DNA of 38,180 nt from Korobacter sp036501185 (lineage in GTDB: Bacteria > Acidobacteriota > Terriglobia > Terriglobales > Acidobacteriaceae): the NCBI GenBank assembly GCA_036501185.1, contig DASYAU010000051.1, positions 1 to 38,180 on the forward strand. The letters are read 5' to 3'. The notes below the pieces were generated by a model. The model did not search any database, was not told the DNA's origin, and saw only the letters and a list, made by a program, of their open reading frames with translations. The position numbers and the translations under genes are program-made. Positions 6,875 to 15,396 of this stretch are shown piece after piece; the first letter of the stretch is position 1, and each line of letters opens with the position of its first letter.

Positions 6875-8149
6875 CTACCGGCTCGCCGCGGTTTCCGCCT
6901 GTACCCCGCTCGACAGATGATTCATTAGCGAAGCCTTCGCCACCGCCTTCACAAAGAATGTATAGCGGCCGGCGGGCAATTTTGCGTTCGATAACACGAA
7001 TTCGCGTTCCTTCAACGGCAGTTCCGCAATCTTGAATAACTGCTTCCCATCCGGCGACGCGAAGACCTCGTAGTGATCGAGTGTCTCCTTCGGGCCCTGC
7101 GTCTCCCAGCGCAAGCGCCCGTCCTCCGCCGTCGCGCTGATGGAAACACAGTTATCGATCCCGCTCTCGATCTCTGTACCTTCTTCCCAATCGTTCCAGG
7201 TGACGATAAGGAGCGCTGGCAAAGGATGATTACGATTATAGAAATGGTTCAGCACGTCAAACGTTGCGAGCCACGTTCTCCCACAATCCTGCTCCACTTT
7301 GCGTCCCTTGCCCCAGCCTGCCTCGGAATCGTCAAAGCCCTTATACGCAGATCCCATAATGAACTTGCCTGAGTGTTTGCGCGCTACTTCGTTGAAGTGT
7401 TCAAGGTAGGAAAGTCCGTAAGGATTACCTGATTTCACGGTTTCAGGAGCGATCCACGAGAACGCGCCATCGCTTCCCGTCACCTCGAATCCCCCAGAGT
7501 TGCGAAACAGCAGCATCGGATTCCCGGGCAGCTCGCGGCGCACGCGCCCCCAGTCAATTCCGTACTTTTCGACTCCGAAGAAGGTCACGACTGGCCGGTC
7601 GTCGAAACGAACGTACGCCGGGGAATTCTGGAAGTGGTCGGCCGCATAGCGCAGATCTGAGATCAGCTTCCCTGTCACGTCGCATCCTGATTGCTCGCAC
7701 TTTTTAAGCGCACCCCCATCTTCAGAAACTGCAACCTTGAATCCGCTGCGTTCCGCTTCACGAAAGAAGTGTTCGGTCACGTGGTTCTTGAATTCAGCTT
7801 CGGGCCCATACCAGTCGACAATCGCACCGTCGATTCCACGGCTCTTCATATCCTCAATCTGGCGTGCGATCTGCCGCTCGTCGTCGCTGTGATATCCAAA
7901 TGTCTTGTGACTTTCGTCGCCAAACCACGGCATAAACCGCACCAGCACCGTCGTCGTCGCGCCCGGATAGAGCAACGAACGAATCGGCAGTTTGCTCACG
8001 TTCCCAGGCTCTGCGTTTCCATTGGGCGACGCCTGCGCTGCGCTGGTGTTGTTGGTGGTTTCTGCCGCGATGGTCGTGCTCGGCGGCATCTGCGTCATCG
8101 CGAATACGCTGAAAGCGAGAAACAGAAAGGTGCGAACAAAGTACTGCAT
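6875..8149 (-). CDS. Exported GH99/GH71-like TIM-barrel protein with C-terminal fibronectin-type domain
   Basis: This is a 424-residue secreted protein. Residues 1-28 form a signal peptide (hydrophobic FLFLAFSVFAM, then AAE). The body resembles the GH99/GH71-like TIM-barrel group: FMPWFGDESHKTFGYHSDD near the start, GIDGAIVDWYGPE as a barrel strand with acidic residues, and the late hallmark VTWNDWEEGTEIES with paired acids. From about residue 335 a fibronectin-III-like module follows (HYEVFASPDGKQLF, then LPAGRYTFFVKAV). Family enzymes cleave alpha-mannosidic or other glycan bonds; the substrate here cannot be set. Its stop codon is 8 nt from the convergent tRNA-Pro. A permease gene lies upstream on the same strand, with no evident link. 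Confidence 0.8.
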   Translation of the reverse strand: MQYFVRTFLFLAFSVFAMTQMPPSTTIAAETTNNTSAAQASPNGNAEPGNVSKLPIRSLLYPGATTTVLVRFMPWFGDESHKTFGYHSDDERQIARQIEDMKSRGIDGAIVDWYGPEAEFKNHVTEHFFREAERSGFKVAVSEDGGALKKCEQSGCDVTGKLISDLRYAADHFQNSPAYVRFDDRPVVTFFGVEKYGIDWGRVRRELPGNPMLLFRNSGGFEVTGSDGAFSWIAPETVKSGNPYGLSYLEHFNEVARKHSGKFIMGSAYKGFDDSEAGWGKGRKVEQDCGRTWLATFDVLNHFYNRNHPLPALLIVTWNDWEEGTEIESGIDNCVSISATAEDGRLRWETQGPKETLDHYEVFASPDGKQLFKIAELPLKEREFVLSNAKLPAGRYTFFVKAVAKASLMNHLSSGVQAETAASR

Positions 8150-8206
8150 CGCTCACCTGCTCACAACTTCGATGCAGTGTCTCACGCCTCGCGATGTGCG
8201 CCGCGG

Positions 8207-10642
8207 CTACTCGTCGCGCAGGGTTTTCATGGGTTCCACTTTCATGGCACGGTAGCCCGGCAATGCGCTCGCCAGCAGACTCACGACAAACAGCACCACA
8301 GCAGCGGCCGCGAATGTAATCGGATCGGTGGACTTCACCCCGAAGACGATGGATGTCATCACTCGCCCCACGGCCAGCGATGCAAGGACGCCAACCACTA
8401 GCCCGATCACGGTCGGTCGCAATCCTTGCAGCACCACCATGCGCAGCACCTGCGAAGGCAGGGCGCCCAATGCCATTCGGATCCCGATCTCCCGCATGCG
8501 GCGTCTTACGCTGTAGGCGAGCACACTGTAGATGCCCACAGCCGCCAGTAGCAATGCCAATCCCGCGAACACCTCCAGCAGCAACATCGTGAAGTGCTGC
8601 TGCGCGATGCTCTCTCCAACGACTTCATCCATCGTTTTCATGTCCTGCACGGGGATCGACGAATCGACTTCGTTCACCGCGCCGGTCACTGCCGGAATAA
8701 GGTCTTCCGGGCGAGTCGCCGATCGGATCACGAACGTCGGAAGAAACGATCTCCACTTTTCCTTGTTCGGCAGCGTAAACTGCGCGGACGGAAAATACAG
8801 CGCATCATCGTTCTCTGGAGAATTCAGCTCGCTGAGCTTAACGTCTCCAATCACACCCACCACTTCCAGTTGCTTATCGAAGAAAGTAAGCGTCACGTGT
8901 TTGCCTATCGGGTCTTCGCCCGGCCAGAACCGTTTCGCCATGGACTGACTAATCATTGCCACTCCTGGCGCTTGCGCATTGTCGCTTGCGGAGAAATCAC
9001 GGCCGCGCACTAACGGGATGTGCATCGAGGTGCGATAACCGGGAGTGATCACCCGAACCCCTACCTCCGGTTGATCGGCCATGGCCAATACCGGCCGCCC
9101 TTCGATCCCTACCGGCTGCATTGAGCCGCCCTGGGTAGGCAACGAATCAACCGTGCCAACTGCCTGTACGCCTGGTAGCCGCTGCAGTCGTTGCACGAGC
9201 CTGTCCGTGAACTCCGCCTGCTGCGTCGCATTTTCGAACCTGGAAATGCCGACCGACGGCCGGAACGTCAGCACATTTGTCGATTCGAAGCCTGGATTTA
9301 CGTTGTGCAGTGCCGCGAGAGTGCGCATCATCAGTCCAGCCCCGAACAGCAAGACAAGCGATAACGCCACCTCCACGATCACCAGTACGCCGCGAGCTCG
9401 TTCTGGTCCCGCATCCGCGCTCGTCCGGCCGAGTCCCTGCTTCAGCGCATCGTTCGGGTTGGCATTGGTCGAACGGAGTGCAGGCAGTAATCCGGCAAGA
9501 AGCCCGGTGAGCACCGACAATCCCAACGTGAACAATAAAACCGGCGTATCGAGCGCGATCTCGTGAAACCGTGGGAGTTGGTCGCCCAGAACCTTCACGA
9601 TAAGGTTGGTACCAAATACCGAAAGCAAAATACCAAGTAGCCCGCCGAACAGGGAGAGCAGCACCGATTCCGCCATCACTTGCCGAATCACCTGCCAGCG
9701 CGTTGCTCCCAGCGCCGTGCGGATCGCCACTTCCTTGCTCCGCGCAATCGTTCTGACGAGCGTTAGGTTCGCGACATTCGCACACGCGATCAGTAGCACA
9801 AATCCCACCGCGCCGAGCAACACCAAGAGTGCCGGACGCGAATCGCCTACGATCGCTTCGCGCAGTGGGATCACCACCGCGCCCCAGCCCTTGTCATCCG
9901 CTGGATACTGCTGCGCCAGTTGCTGCGAGAGTGTGTCCATGGCAGCCTGCGCCTGCTTCACATCCACTCCGGGCTTCAGTCGTGCCACGACGGTGTAGTG
10001 ATGTTCTCCCCGCACGATTGCCTGCGCCGGTGTCATCCCCATCGGCGTCCAGATCTTCGCGAAGTCCGGAAACCTGAATTCTGGTCCCATCACACCCACA
10101 ACGTCATACGACTGCTCGTTCAGCGTGATTTGCTTACCCACAATATTGCGGTTGGCTGCGAACTGCGTTTTCCACGTTGCATAGCTCAGGATGACCGAAT
10201 GGTTCTGTCCTGGCTTGTCTTCATCTGCTGCAAACGTCCGCCCAAGAAATGGCTTCGCCTCGAGGACAGAGAAGTAGTTACTCGATACTTCCTCTCCCAC
10301 CAGCGCCTGGGGTTCTCCCGAGCCCGTCAGGTTCATCTGCGAATACGCGCTGATCGACATCTGCTCGAACACGTTGTTCTCGCGCTGCCAATCGAGGAAG
10401 TTCGCCGCCGAGACCGAAAAGATCTTCACGCCGGGAAAACTGCTCTGCGGGGGCGTGTGCCAAATCCTCACCAATTGAGCCGGGTTTCCAAACGGCAGCG
10501 GCCGTAACAGCACCGCGTTCACCACCGTGAAAATCGAGGTATTCGCGCCAATCCCAAGCGCCATAACCAGCAATGCAGCTAGCGCATATCCGGGGCTCTT
10601 GCGCAAACTACGAAATGCGTATTTCAGGTCTTGGATCAGCAA
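8207..10642 (-). CDS. ADOP-family MacB/FtsX-like permease (no ATPase domain)
   Basis: This is an 811-residue inner-membrane protein of the acidobacterial duplicated orphan permease type: two MacB_PCD/FtsX repeats in one chain. The N-terminus reads DLKYAFRSLRKSPGYALAA, followed by a membrane segment and NTSIFTVVNAVLLRPLPFG. Membrane segments cluster around residues 260-400 and again at 690-805, with the FtsX signature RRRMREIGIRMALGA in the second block. The extracytoplasmic domain contains the family motif AKRFWPGEDPIGK. No Walker motifs are present, so an ATPase would have to act in trans. The frame extends upstream to ATG 10696, but TTG 10642 has GGAGGTG eight nt upstream and yields the usual family N-terminus (MLIQDLKYAF). 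The cargo is unknown. Confidence 0.88.
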   Translation of the reverse strand: MLIQDLKYAFRSLRKSPGYALAALLVMALGIGANTSIFTVVNAVLLRPLPFGNPAQLVRIWHTPPQSSFPGVKIFSVSAANFLDWQRENNVFEQMSISAYSQMNLTGSGEPQALVGEEVSSNYFSVLEAKPFLGRTFAADEDKPGQNHSVILSYATWKTQFAANRNIVGKQITLNEQSYDVVGVMGPEFRFPDFAKIWTPMGMTPAQAIVRGEHHYTVVARLKPGVDVKQAQAAMDTLSQQLAQQYPADDKGWGAVVIPLREAIVGDSRPALLVLLGAVGFVLLIACANVANLTLVRTIARSKEVAIRTALGATRWQVIRQVMAESVLLSLFGGLLGILLSVFGTNLIVKVLGDQLPRFHEIALDTPVLLFTLGLSVLTGLLAGLLPALRSTNANPNDALKQGLGRTSADAGPERARGVLVIVEVALSLVLLFGAGLMMRTLAALHNVNPGFESTNVLTFRPSVGISRFENATQQAEFTDRLVQRLQRLPGVQAVGTVDSLPTQGGSMQPVGIEGRPVLAMADQPEVGVRVITPGYRTSMHIPLVRGRDFSASDNAQAPGVAMISQSMAKRFWPGEDPIGKHVTLTFFDKQLEVVGVIGDVKLSELNSPENDDALYFPSAQFTLPNKEKWRSFLPTFVIRSATRPEDLIPAVTGAVNEVDSSIPVQDMKTMDEVVGESIAQQHFTMLLLEVFAGLALLLAAVGIYSVLAYSVRRRMREIGIRMALGALPSQVLRMVVLQGLRPTVIGLVVGVLASLAVGRVMTSIVFGVKSTDPITFAAAAVVLFVVSLLASALPGYRAMKVEPMKTLRDE

Positions 10643-10683
10643 CAAAAGAACACCTCCGCAATACTGTGCAGAGATTCCGTGCA

Positions 10684-10732
10684 TCTCAGTTGCCACTCAG
10701 AGACTGAGAATAATGGGCTTAGCCCGTTTTTT
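10684..10732. repeat. Hairpins with a GGGCTTAGCCC palindrome
   Basis: A 7-bp stem (10684-10690 with 10703-10709) is followed by GGGCTTAGCCC (10715-10725) and a T6 run. No gene ends here on the plus strand, so it is not an obvious terminator. The palindrome resembles one half of the REP-like element at 29551-29623 and may be a decayed copy. The rest of 10643-10984 holds only the sigma-factor leader. Confidence 0.45.
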
Positions 10733-10873
10733 ACGGCACTGGTGTTCGCTGCCGTCTTATCCTGTCCACTTGCGGACAGCCATCTACTTTGCTGCCGATC
10801 TCGCACCGGAAGTCCGAATCGGCGCCTTCACCTGCCGCCCAGCAGCACCCCTACGGTTGTGAGGTCTTTACAT

Positions 10874-10901
10874 TTGTGCTGGGAGTGATCCAAGCTACAA
10901 T
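10874..10901 (+). promoter_or_regulatory. Candidate promoter of the sigma/anti-sigma/CHAT operon
   Basis: TACAAT (10896-10901) is a 5/6 match to the -10 consensus, with a weak TTGTGC (3/6) sixteen bases upstream. The -10 lies inside the loop of a 7-bp inverted repeat (10881-10887 with 10904-10910), whose right arm also pairs in a second hairpin (10908-10913 with 10917-10922). The leader to the start codon would be about 77 nt. Confidence 0.35.
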
Positions 10902-10984
10902 GGCACTCCCGCGGTACGCGGGACGCTCTCCGGCTCTTTCATTGTTATCAACTTGTTTTTATACCGATTTTCTTCCGGCTCTCG

Positions 10985-11497
10985 ATGTGGCGCGAATCAA
11001 TGGGTGAGGACTTCGAGCAGGTCTATAAAAAGCACTTTGCGGCGGTCTTCCGATTGACGTTGCGGTGCGTTGGGCGGCGGGACATCGCCGAAGAGATCAC
11101 GAGCGAAGCTTTCCTGGCGCTGTATCAGAACTTCGAACGTATCGATACCTCGCAACTGCCGGCCTGGTTGTTTACCGTTGCAAAACGCAGGGCTGCCGAT
11201 TATTGGCGTCGTATGCCGCGGGAACAAACGTCGCTGGAAGACATCGAACCCGTTGCGCCGGTCCGCGAGCCTACGCTCGGCCTCAACGATTTGTTCCGCA
11301 AGTGTGGCAGCCTTACGCCGCTGCACCGCGTCTGTGTCACCTTGCGGTATGTACACGGACTGACGCGTACGGAGATCGCCGCGAAACTCGGCCTCAGCGA
11401 AACCCAGGTCAAGGGCCACCTGCAATACGCTTTGCACTTGCTGAGAACAGCCCTTACCGGCGGAAAGGAGGCAGCACATGCGATCCCAGAAGAATGA
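10985..11497 (+). CDS. ECF-type RNA polymerase sigma factor
   Basis: This 170-residue protein has the two-domain layout of extracytoplasmic-function sigma factors. Region 2 (residues about 8-75) has YKKHFAAVFRLTLRCVGRRDIAEEITSEAF split across its helices and the promoter-melting segment AWLFTVAKRRAADYWRR. Region 4 (about 110-160) has a helix-turn-helix (LTRTEIAAKLGLSETQVKGHLQYAL) for -35 recognition. An in-frame ATG at 11000 is an alternative start; neither has a strong ribosome site. The 3' end overlaps the anti-sigma gene by 20 nt, and the pair is coupled. It presumably directs RNA polymerase to its own promoter and other targets when released by the anti-sigma factor. Confidence 0.93.
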   Translation: MWRESMGEDFEQVYKKHFAAVFRLTLRCVGRRDIAEEITSEAFLALYQNFERIDTSQLPAWLFTVAKRRAADYWRRMPREQTSLEDIEPVAPVREPTLGLNDLFRKCGSLTPLHRVCVTLRYVHGLTRTEIAAKLGLSETQVKGHLQYALHLLRTALTGGKEAAHAIPEE

Positions 11498-12344
11498 TTT
11501 CGACACCGAAGAAAAGGACTTTCTCGGCGATGTGAAGCTGCCTGCCTGCCCTGAAATCGGCCTCCTTTATTCCGCGCGGGAAGGCATTCTGCCGGAAGAT
11601 CAGGCGACTTCGCTAAACGCGCATCTCGCCACCTGCGAGGTCTGCCGGTTGCTCGGCCAAGACCTCGACGCCATCGAGTTCGGCAATCCAACCGCGTCGG
11701 ATGCCGCCAACATTCGCGAGCGTATCACCCAAAGTGCGCCCCGCGCTTTTCAACGGGCGGAACGCCGGCCAGGTTGGCTGCGCCGTCGTTGGTGGGTGCC
11801 CACTTTCGCTCTCGCTGCCTGCGCCATCCTCGCCGTCGTGCTCCTCCGATCCACGGAGCCGCAGACCGCGTCGTCTGCATTACAGGTAGCGACCGCCAAA
11901 CCCATTCCCGATATTCCAGTCGATAAACTTCCCATCCACGTGGACCCAGCGGCATTACTCGCCACTCGCGGAGCCGCCACTGCTGGCGAGCCATCTGGCG
12001 CGGAAATGGTGAAGGCTCTTTCCCGTTATCAGAAGAGCGACTACGCCGCCGCCGTCGATCAATTCAAGACTCTCACCCAAAAGTACCCAAATGACGCAAC
12101 TGTTCCTCTTTATCTCGGCGTCAGCGAGCTCTTTCTCGGGCAAACTGATCCCGCCGCGGCGGATCTTACCCGCGCTAAAGCTCTCAACCAAGGCGATCGC
12201 CAGGCTGACGCCTCCTGGTATCTCGGGGTCGCCGAACTTCGCCTGAAGAACGTCACCGCTGCCATGCCGCTCTTTCACGATCTCTGCCAGGGAAAAAGCA
12301 CTTACGCCGACCGCGCCTGCACGATAGAATCTCAGCTCAAGTAA
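11478..12344 (+). CDS. Membrane-anchored zinc-finger anti-sigma factor with extracytoplasmic TPR region
   Basis: This is a 288-residue single-pass membrane protein. The N-terminal cytoplasmic part carries a ZAS-type zinc motif: C24, then H49-x3-C53-x2-C56 (NAHLATCEVC), which in known anti-sigma factors clamps the ECF sigma factor. A positively charged stretch (RRPGWLRRRWW) precedes one membrane helix at about residues 107-126, so the C-terminus faces the periplasm. That part (about 175-285) contains two to three TPR-like helical hairpins (SRYQKSDYAAAVDQFKTLTQ; LYLGVSELFLGQTDPAAADL). The start has GGAGG (11466-11470 region) at good spacing and overlaps the sigma gene. TPR repeats on the outer side suggest sensing by protein contact, perhaps with the TPR-CHAT protein encoded next (inference). 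Confidence 0.88.
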   Translation: MRSQKNDFDTEEKDFLGDVKLPACPEIGLLYSAREGILPEDQATSLNAHLATCEVCRLLGQDLDAIEFGNPTASDAANIRERITQSAPRAFQRAERRPGWLRRRWWVPTFALAACAILAVVLLRSTEPQTASSALQVATAKPIPDIPVDKLPIHVDPAALLATRGAATAGEPSGAEMVKALSRYQKSDYAAAVDQFKTLTQKYPNDATVPLYLGVSELFLGQTDPAAADLTRAKALNQGDRQADASWYLGVAELRLKNVTAAMPLFHDLCQGKSTYADRACTIESQLK

Positions 12345-12378
12345 CGGACCTGAATCCTGTTGTCGGGCGTTCCCAGTG

Positions 12379-15075
12379 ATGCTCCGGGGCTTTTGTCGTC
12401 TTTTGCCGCTGGCTCTATTTTGCGCGGCCATTCCCACGCTCAGCCAAACGCCCGGCCCATCCTGCGATCTCAGTTACCTCGACCAGCCCAAACCGCACCT
12501 AGCCTTCGTTGACGCGCAGAATTCCGAGCTTTCCGCGCTGCTTGCCAAGGGATACGCCGATCCTCAAAAAGGAAAAGCTATCTTCGAGCAGGCGCTGCAG
12601 TCTGCAAAAACCGCTGAGGATGTATGTGGCGAAGCTCTCGCCGAGTACGGCATTGCCGCGGCGCTTGAACACAGTGAAGTCGCCGCCATCGAATCTCATC
12701 TGCAAAAGTCCATCGACCTGTTCTCCTCGATTGCTGCTCAACACGCACTCGCGCAGGCCCATTACATCCTGGGCCGTGTCCTCCAACGCTCAGGAAAGCC
12801 CAAGGACGGAGCCGCCGTCATCCGTCAGGCCGCAGTCGAATACGCCGCTTCGCACGATGCCGTCCACGCCATCGGCGCCAAGGTCTCCGCCGTTATCATG
12901 GAGAGCGGTGCTCGTTCCGATGCCGAAATGGAAGCCCTGCTCGGCGAAGCGCGCGCGGTCAACTCGAAGAGCACCGAAGCTAGTATTTTGCATTTGTGGG
13001 GCGACGACAATTTCTCCAAAGGAAACTTCAGCGCAGCACTCGACCACTATCAACAAGCCCGTACTGTTTTTGAAGAATGTTCCTGCAACAACTCCGCACT
13101 TGCCACTGTGCTCGTCAGCATGGGGCGGCTAGAGCGCGTCCAAGGTCAGCCACACCAGGCGTTGAAAGACTACGAACTCGCCCTGAAGCTCCAGCATGCC
13201 ATCGGCGAAGAGGAATATGCCGTCCAGACCATGAATGCTATGGCGGTTGCTTACGATGCGATCGGTCTCCGCCACGAGTCCCTCATGCAGTACCAAAGGA
13301 CCCTCGCCCAGGCCAACGAGGTCGGGGCGAAACAGTTTATCCCCCTGCTCGAAGGCAACATTGGTGGCGAATACCTCAAGCTCGGACAGTGGGACAGTGC
13401 TGCCCGTCAGCTCCAAATGGTGCTCGCCAAAGGCCTGAGCGATTACCAGGCCTGCATTCGGGAAGGTCAGCTCGCCGAGGCTCTGCTGCACCTCCGCCGT
13501 TTTGAGGAAGCTTTTCGCGCTGCCGATCAGGGTGTTGGCGTTTGTCGCAAACGGGGCGATCGCGAGTCTCTCGCTGACGCGTTGCAGGACCGCGCTAAAG
13601 TTGCAGGCGCTCAGAAACGCTACGACATTGCGCTCGCCGACATCCGCGAGGGGATGACCATCCGCGAAGATACTCGCTCGCACCTCGTCCCCGACGATGC
13701 CCGGAAACAGGGCTACAACGAACGTATCCAGGACCTCTACGACGACACCATCGAACTGCTCAACGCAATGGGCCGTCACCGCGAAGCGCTCGAGGCCGCT
13801 GAATCGGGCCGCGCTCGCGCCTTCCTTGATCTAATGGGAACGCAAGGCGCGACGGGTCTGGAACACACACAAGTCGCGGTTGATGCACCCAGCTTCGCCA
13901 GCTACGTCTCCGCCCCTCCATTCACCGCGGATGACATGATCGCCGCCGCGCGGCGCTACCGTTCGACCCTGCTGGTGTATTGGGCTAGCGACAACGCGCT
14001 TTACATCTGGACTGTGAATACCGAAGGCGCGATCCACGACGCTCGAGTCGCCGTTTCCCGCAAGCGTTTAGAGCAGCTTGTTCGTGCGACGACCGAAACT
14101 CCCAAACCTCCGGCGCAAAAACAAGTTGTCGCTGCCCGCAGCGCGGATGTCGTCGACGCCGAAGAAAACCGCAATCCCGCGTGGCGCACGCTGTACGACC
14201 TGCTGATCGCACCCGTGGAGCGCTACCTCCCACGCACAACCGGGAGCCTTCTCACCATCATTCCGCATCACGAGTTATTCCGGCTGTCGTTCGCCGCCCT
14301 CACCGACGCGCAAGGTAAATACCTCATCGAGCGCCACGCACTGCACACGGTTTCAGCAGCTGGCCTGCTGCGCTACACGCAGGAGAACGACGACAAGACG
14401 AAATCGCTGCCGCCGCATTTTCTCCTTGTTGCCAACCCGAGCGGCGTGAAGCTCGAGAACAACACCACCCTGCCCGAACTGCCCGCCACGATCTCCGAGG
14501 TGCGTTCCATCGCGCGGCTGCTTCCGGCTAGCGAAGTCACCTCGCTCGCAGGCGCGAAGGCGCAGGAAACAGCCATCACTGACGCACTCTCCTCGGCGAC
14601 CGTCGCTCACTTTGCCACCCACGCCGTGCTCGACGACGCCGATCCCCGCCAAAGCTTCCTGCTGTTGTCGCCGCAACCCGGCAGCACCACCCCGGTCCGC
14701 CTCACCACGGCCGATGTGTACCGACTGAAGCTCCACACTCGCATCGTGGTGCTCAGCGCCTGTCGTACCGGCCTCGGTCGCATCACTGGCGATGGCATCG
14801 ACGGCTTCAGCCGCGCCTTCTTTTACGCTGGAACGGCCTCTTTCGTGGCCACGCTCTGGGACGTCGCCGACCAGCCGACAGCCATGCTGTTGCCCCGTTT
14901 TTATCGCGAATTGAATGCAGGAAAAAGCCGCAGCCAGGCACTTCGTTTGGCGGAGTTGGATCTCATCGCTGCTCTGCGAGCCGGCAAGATCCAGGCGAAG
15001 ACTGCACTCGGCCCCATCACTCTTCCCGAGTCGCCAAAGTTCTGGGCGAGTTTTAACCTCTCGGGCGAGCCTTAG
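12379..15075 (+). CDS. Exported TPR-CHAT caspase-like protease
   Basis: This is an 898-residue protein with a signal peptide (MLRGFCRLLPLALFCAAI, then PTLSQ), so it acts outside the cytoplasm. Residues about 50-470 are a long TPR array with repeated A-x-Y-x-G-x-A and ALxxYxxAL patterns (SAALDHYQQARTVFEE; PHQALKDYELALKL). A linker leads to a CHAT domain (about 590-895) with an intact catalytic dyad: H748 in VAHFATHAVLDD and C795 in VVLSACRTGLG. CHAT domains are clan CD cysteine peptidases related to caspases and separases, so proteolysis is likely. GTG 12376 is an alternative start directly before ATG 12379. It lies 34 nt after the anti-sigma gene and probably shares its transcript. The substrate is unknown; the anti-sigma TPR region is one candidate. 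Confidence 0.9.
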   Translation: MLRGFCRLLPLALFCAAIPTLSQTPGPSCDLSYLDQPKPHLAFVDAQNSELSALLAKGYADPQKGKAIFEQALQSAKTAEDVCGEALAEYGIAAALEHSEVAAIESHLQKSIDLFSSIAAQHALAQAHYILGRVLQRSGKPKDGAAVIRQAAVEYAASHDAVHAIGAKVSAVIMESGARSDAEMEALLGEARAVNSKSTEASILHLWGDDNFSKGNFSAALDHYQQARTVFEECSCNNSALATVLVSMGRLERVQGQPHQALKDYELALKLQHAIGEEEYAVQTMNAMAVAYDAIGLRHESLMQYQRTLAQANEVGAKQFIPLLEGNIGGEYLKLGQWDSAARQLQMVLAKGLSDYQACIREGQLAEALLHLRRFEEAFRAADQGVGVCRKRGDRESLADALQDRAKVAGAQKRYDIALADIREGMTIREDTRSHLVPDDARKQGYNERIQDLYDDTIELLNAMGRHREALEAAESGRARAFLDLMGTQGATGLEHTQVAVDAPSFASYVSAPPFTADDMIAAARRYRSTLLVYWASDNALYIWTVNTEGAIHDARVAVSRKRLEQLVRATTETPKPPAQKQVVAARSADVVDAEENRNPAWRTLYDLLIAPVERYLPRTTGSLLTIIPHHELFRLSFAALTDAQGKYLIERHALHTVSAAGLLRYTQENDDKTKSLPPHFLLVANPSGVKLENNTTLPELPATISEVRSIARLLPASEVTSLAGAKAQETAITDALSSATVAHFATHAVLDDADPRQSFLLLSPQPGSTTPVRLTTADVYRLKLHTRIVVLSACRTGLGRITGDGIDGFSRAFFYAGTASFVATLWDVADQPTAMLLPRFYRELNAGKSRSQALRLAELDLIAALRAGKIQAKTALGPITLPESPKFWASFNLSGEP

Positions 15076-15085
15076 AAAAACAAAA

Positions 15086-15152
15086 AAGAGAAAGTCCCGT
15101 TTCTCCGGCGAGACTTTCTCTTCTATAACGACCCGGTTCCCCAACCGGGTTT
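15086..15152 (+). terminator. Two stacked hairpins after the CHAT gene, probable terminator
   Basis: An 11-bp stem (15086-15096 with 15112-15122) starts 10 nt past the CHAT stop codon. A second, perfect 8-bp stem with a CCCC loop (15131-15138 with 15143-15150) ends in only three T residues. The longer T run lies on the left flank of the first stem and would serve the minus strand, where no gene is read. Termination of the operon here is plausible but not textbook. Confidence 0.5.
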
Positions 15153-15352
15153 GCGTCGCGGAAAAGAAGGCTTATGGCCCTCTGGTCCATGCCTAGATTT
15201 CGTTTCAGGAACAATGCCGGAAGAAAAAATTTCAATTTGCCGCCGCATTCCCCTTCTTCGTTCTAAGTACTTGAATCCGTTGCCGTAAAATCCGAGATCG
15301 TCCGAAACGTGATACTTTTTTTGTTCATCCAGTCCGGCTAAGCCGGTGTCGC

Positions 15353-15368
15353 TGGCACGGAAGCCGCG
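15353..15368 (+). promoter_or_regulatory. Candidate sigma-54 (-24/-12) promoter
   Basis: TGGCACG (15353-15359) matches the -24 element exactly, and the GG-N10-GC spacing is correct (GC at 15366-15367). The -12 element lacks its TT (CCGCG instead of TTGCA). It would place the start of transcription about 18 nt before the GTG start codon of the dehydrogenase. The rest of 15153-15396 holds a T7 run (15316-15322 area) and a 5-bp hairpin (15334-15346), and no gene. Confidence 0.3.
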
Positions 15369-15396
15369 TTTGTTCTGACGTCACTTGGAGGTTTGT

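Noticed and set aside
15076..15396. Riboswitch in the leader of the dehydrogenase gene
   Set aside because: Hairpins are present, but none of the conserved cores I know (GEMM, cobalamin, TPP, SAM) could be matched.
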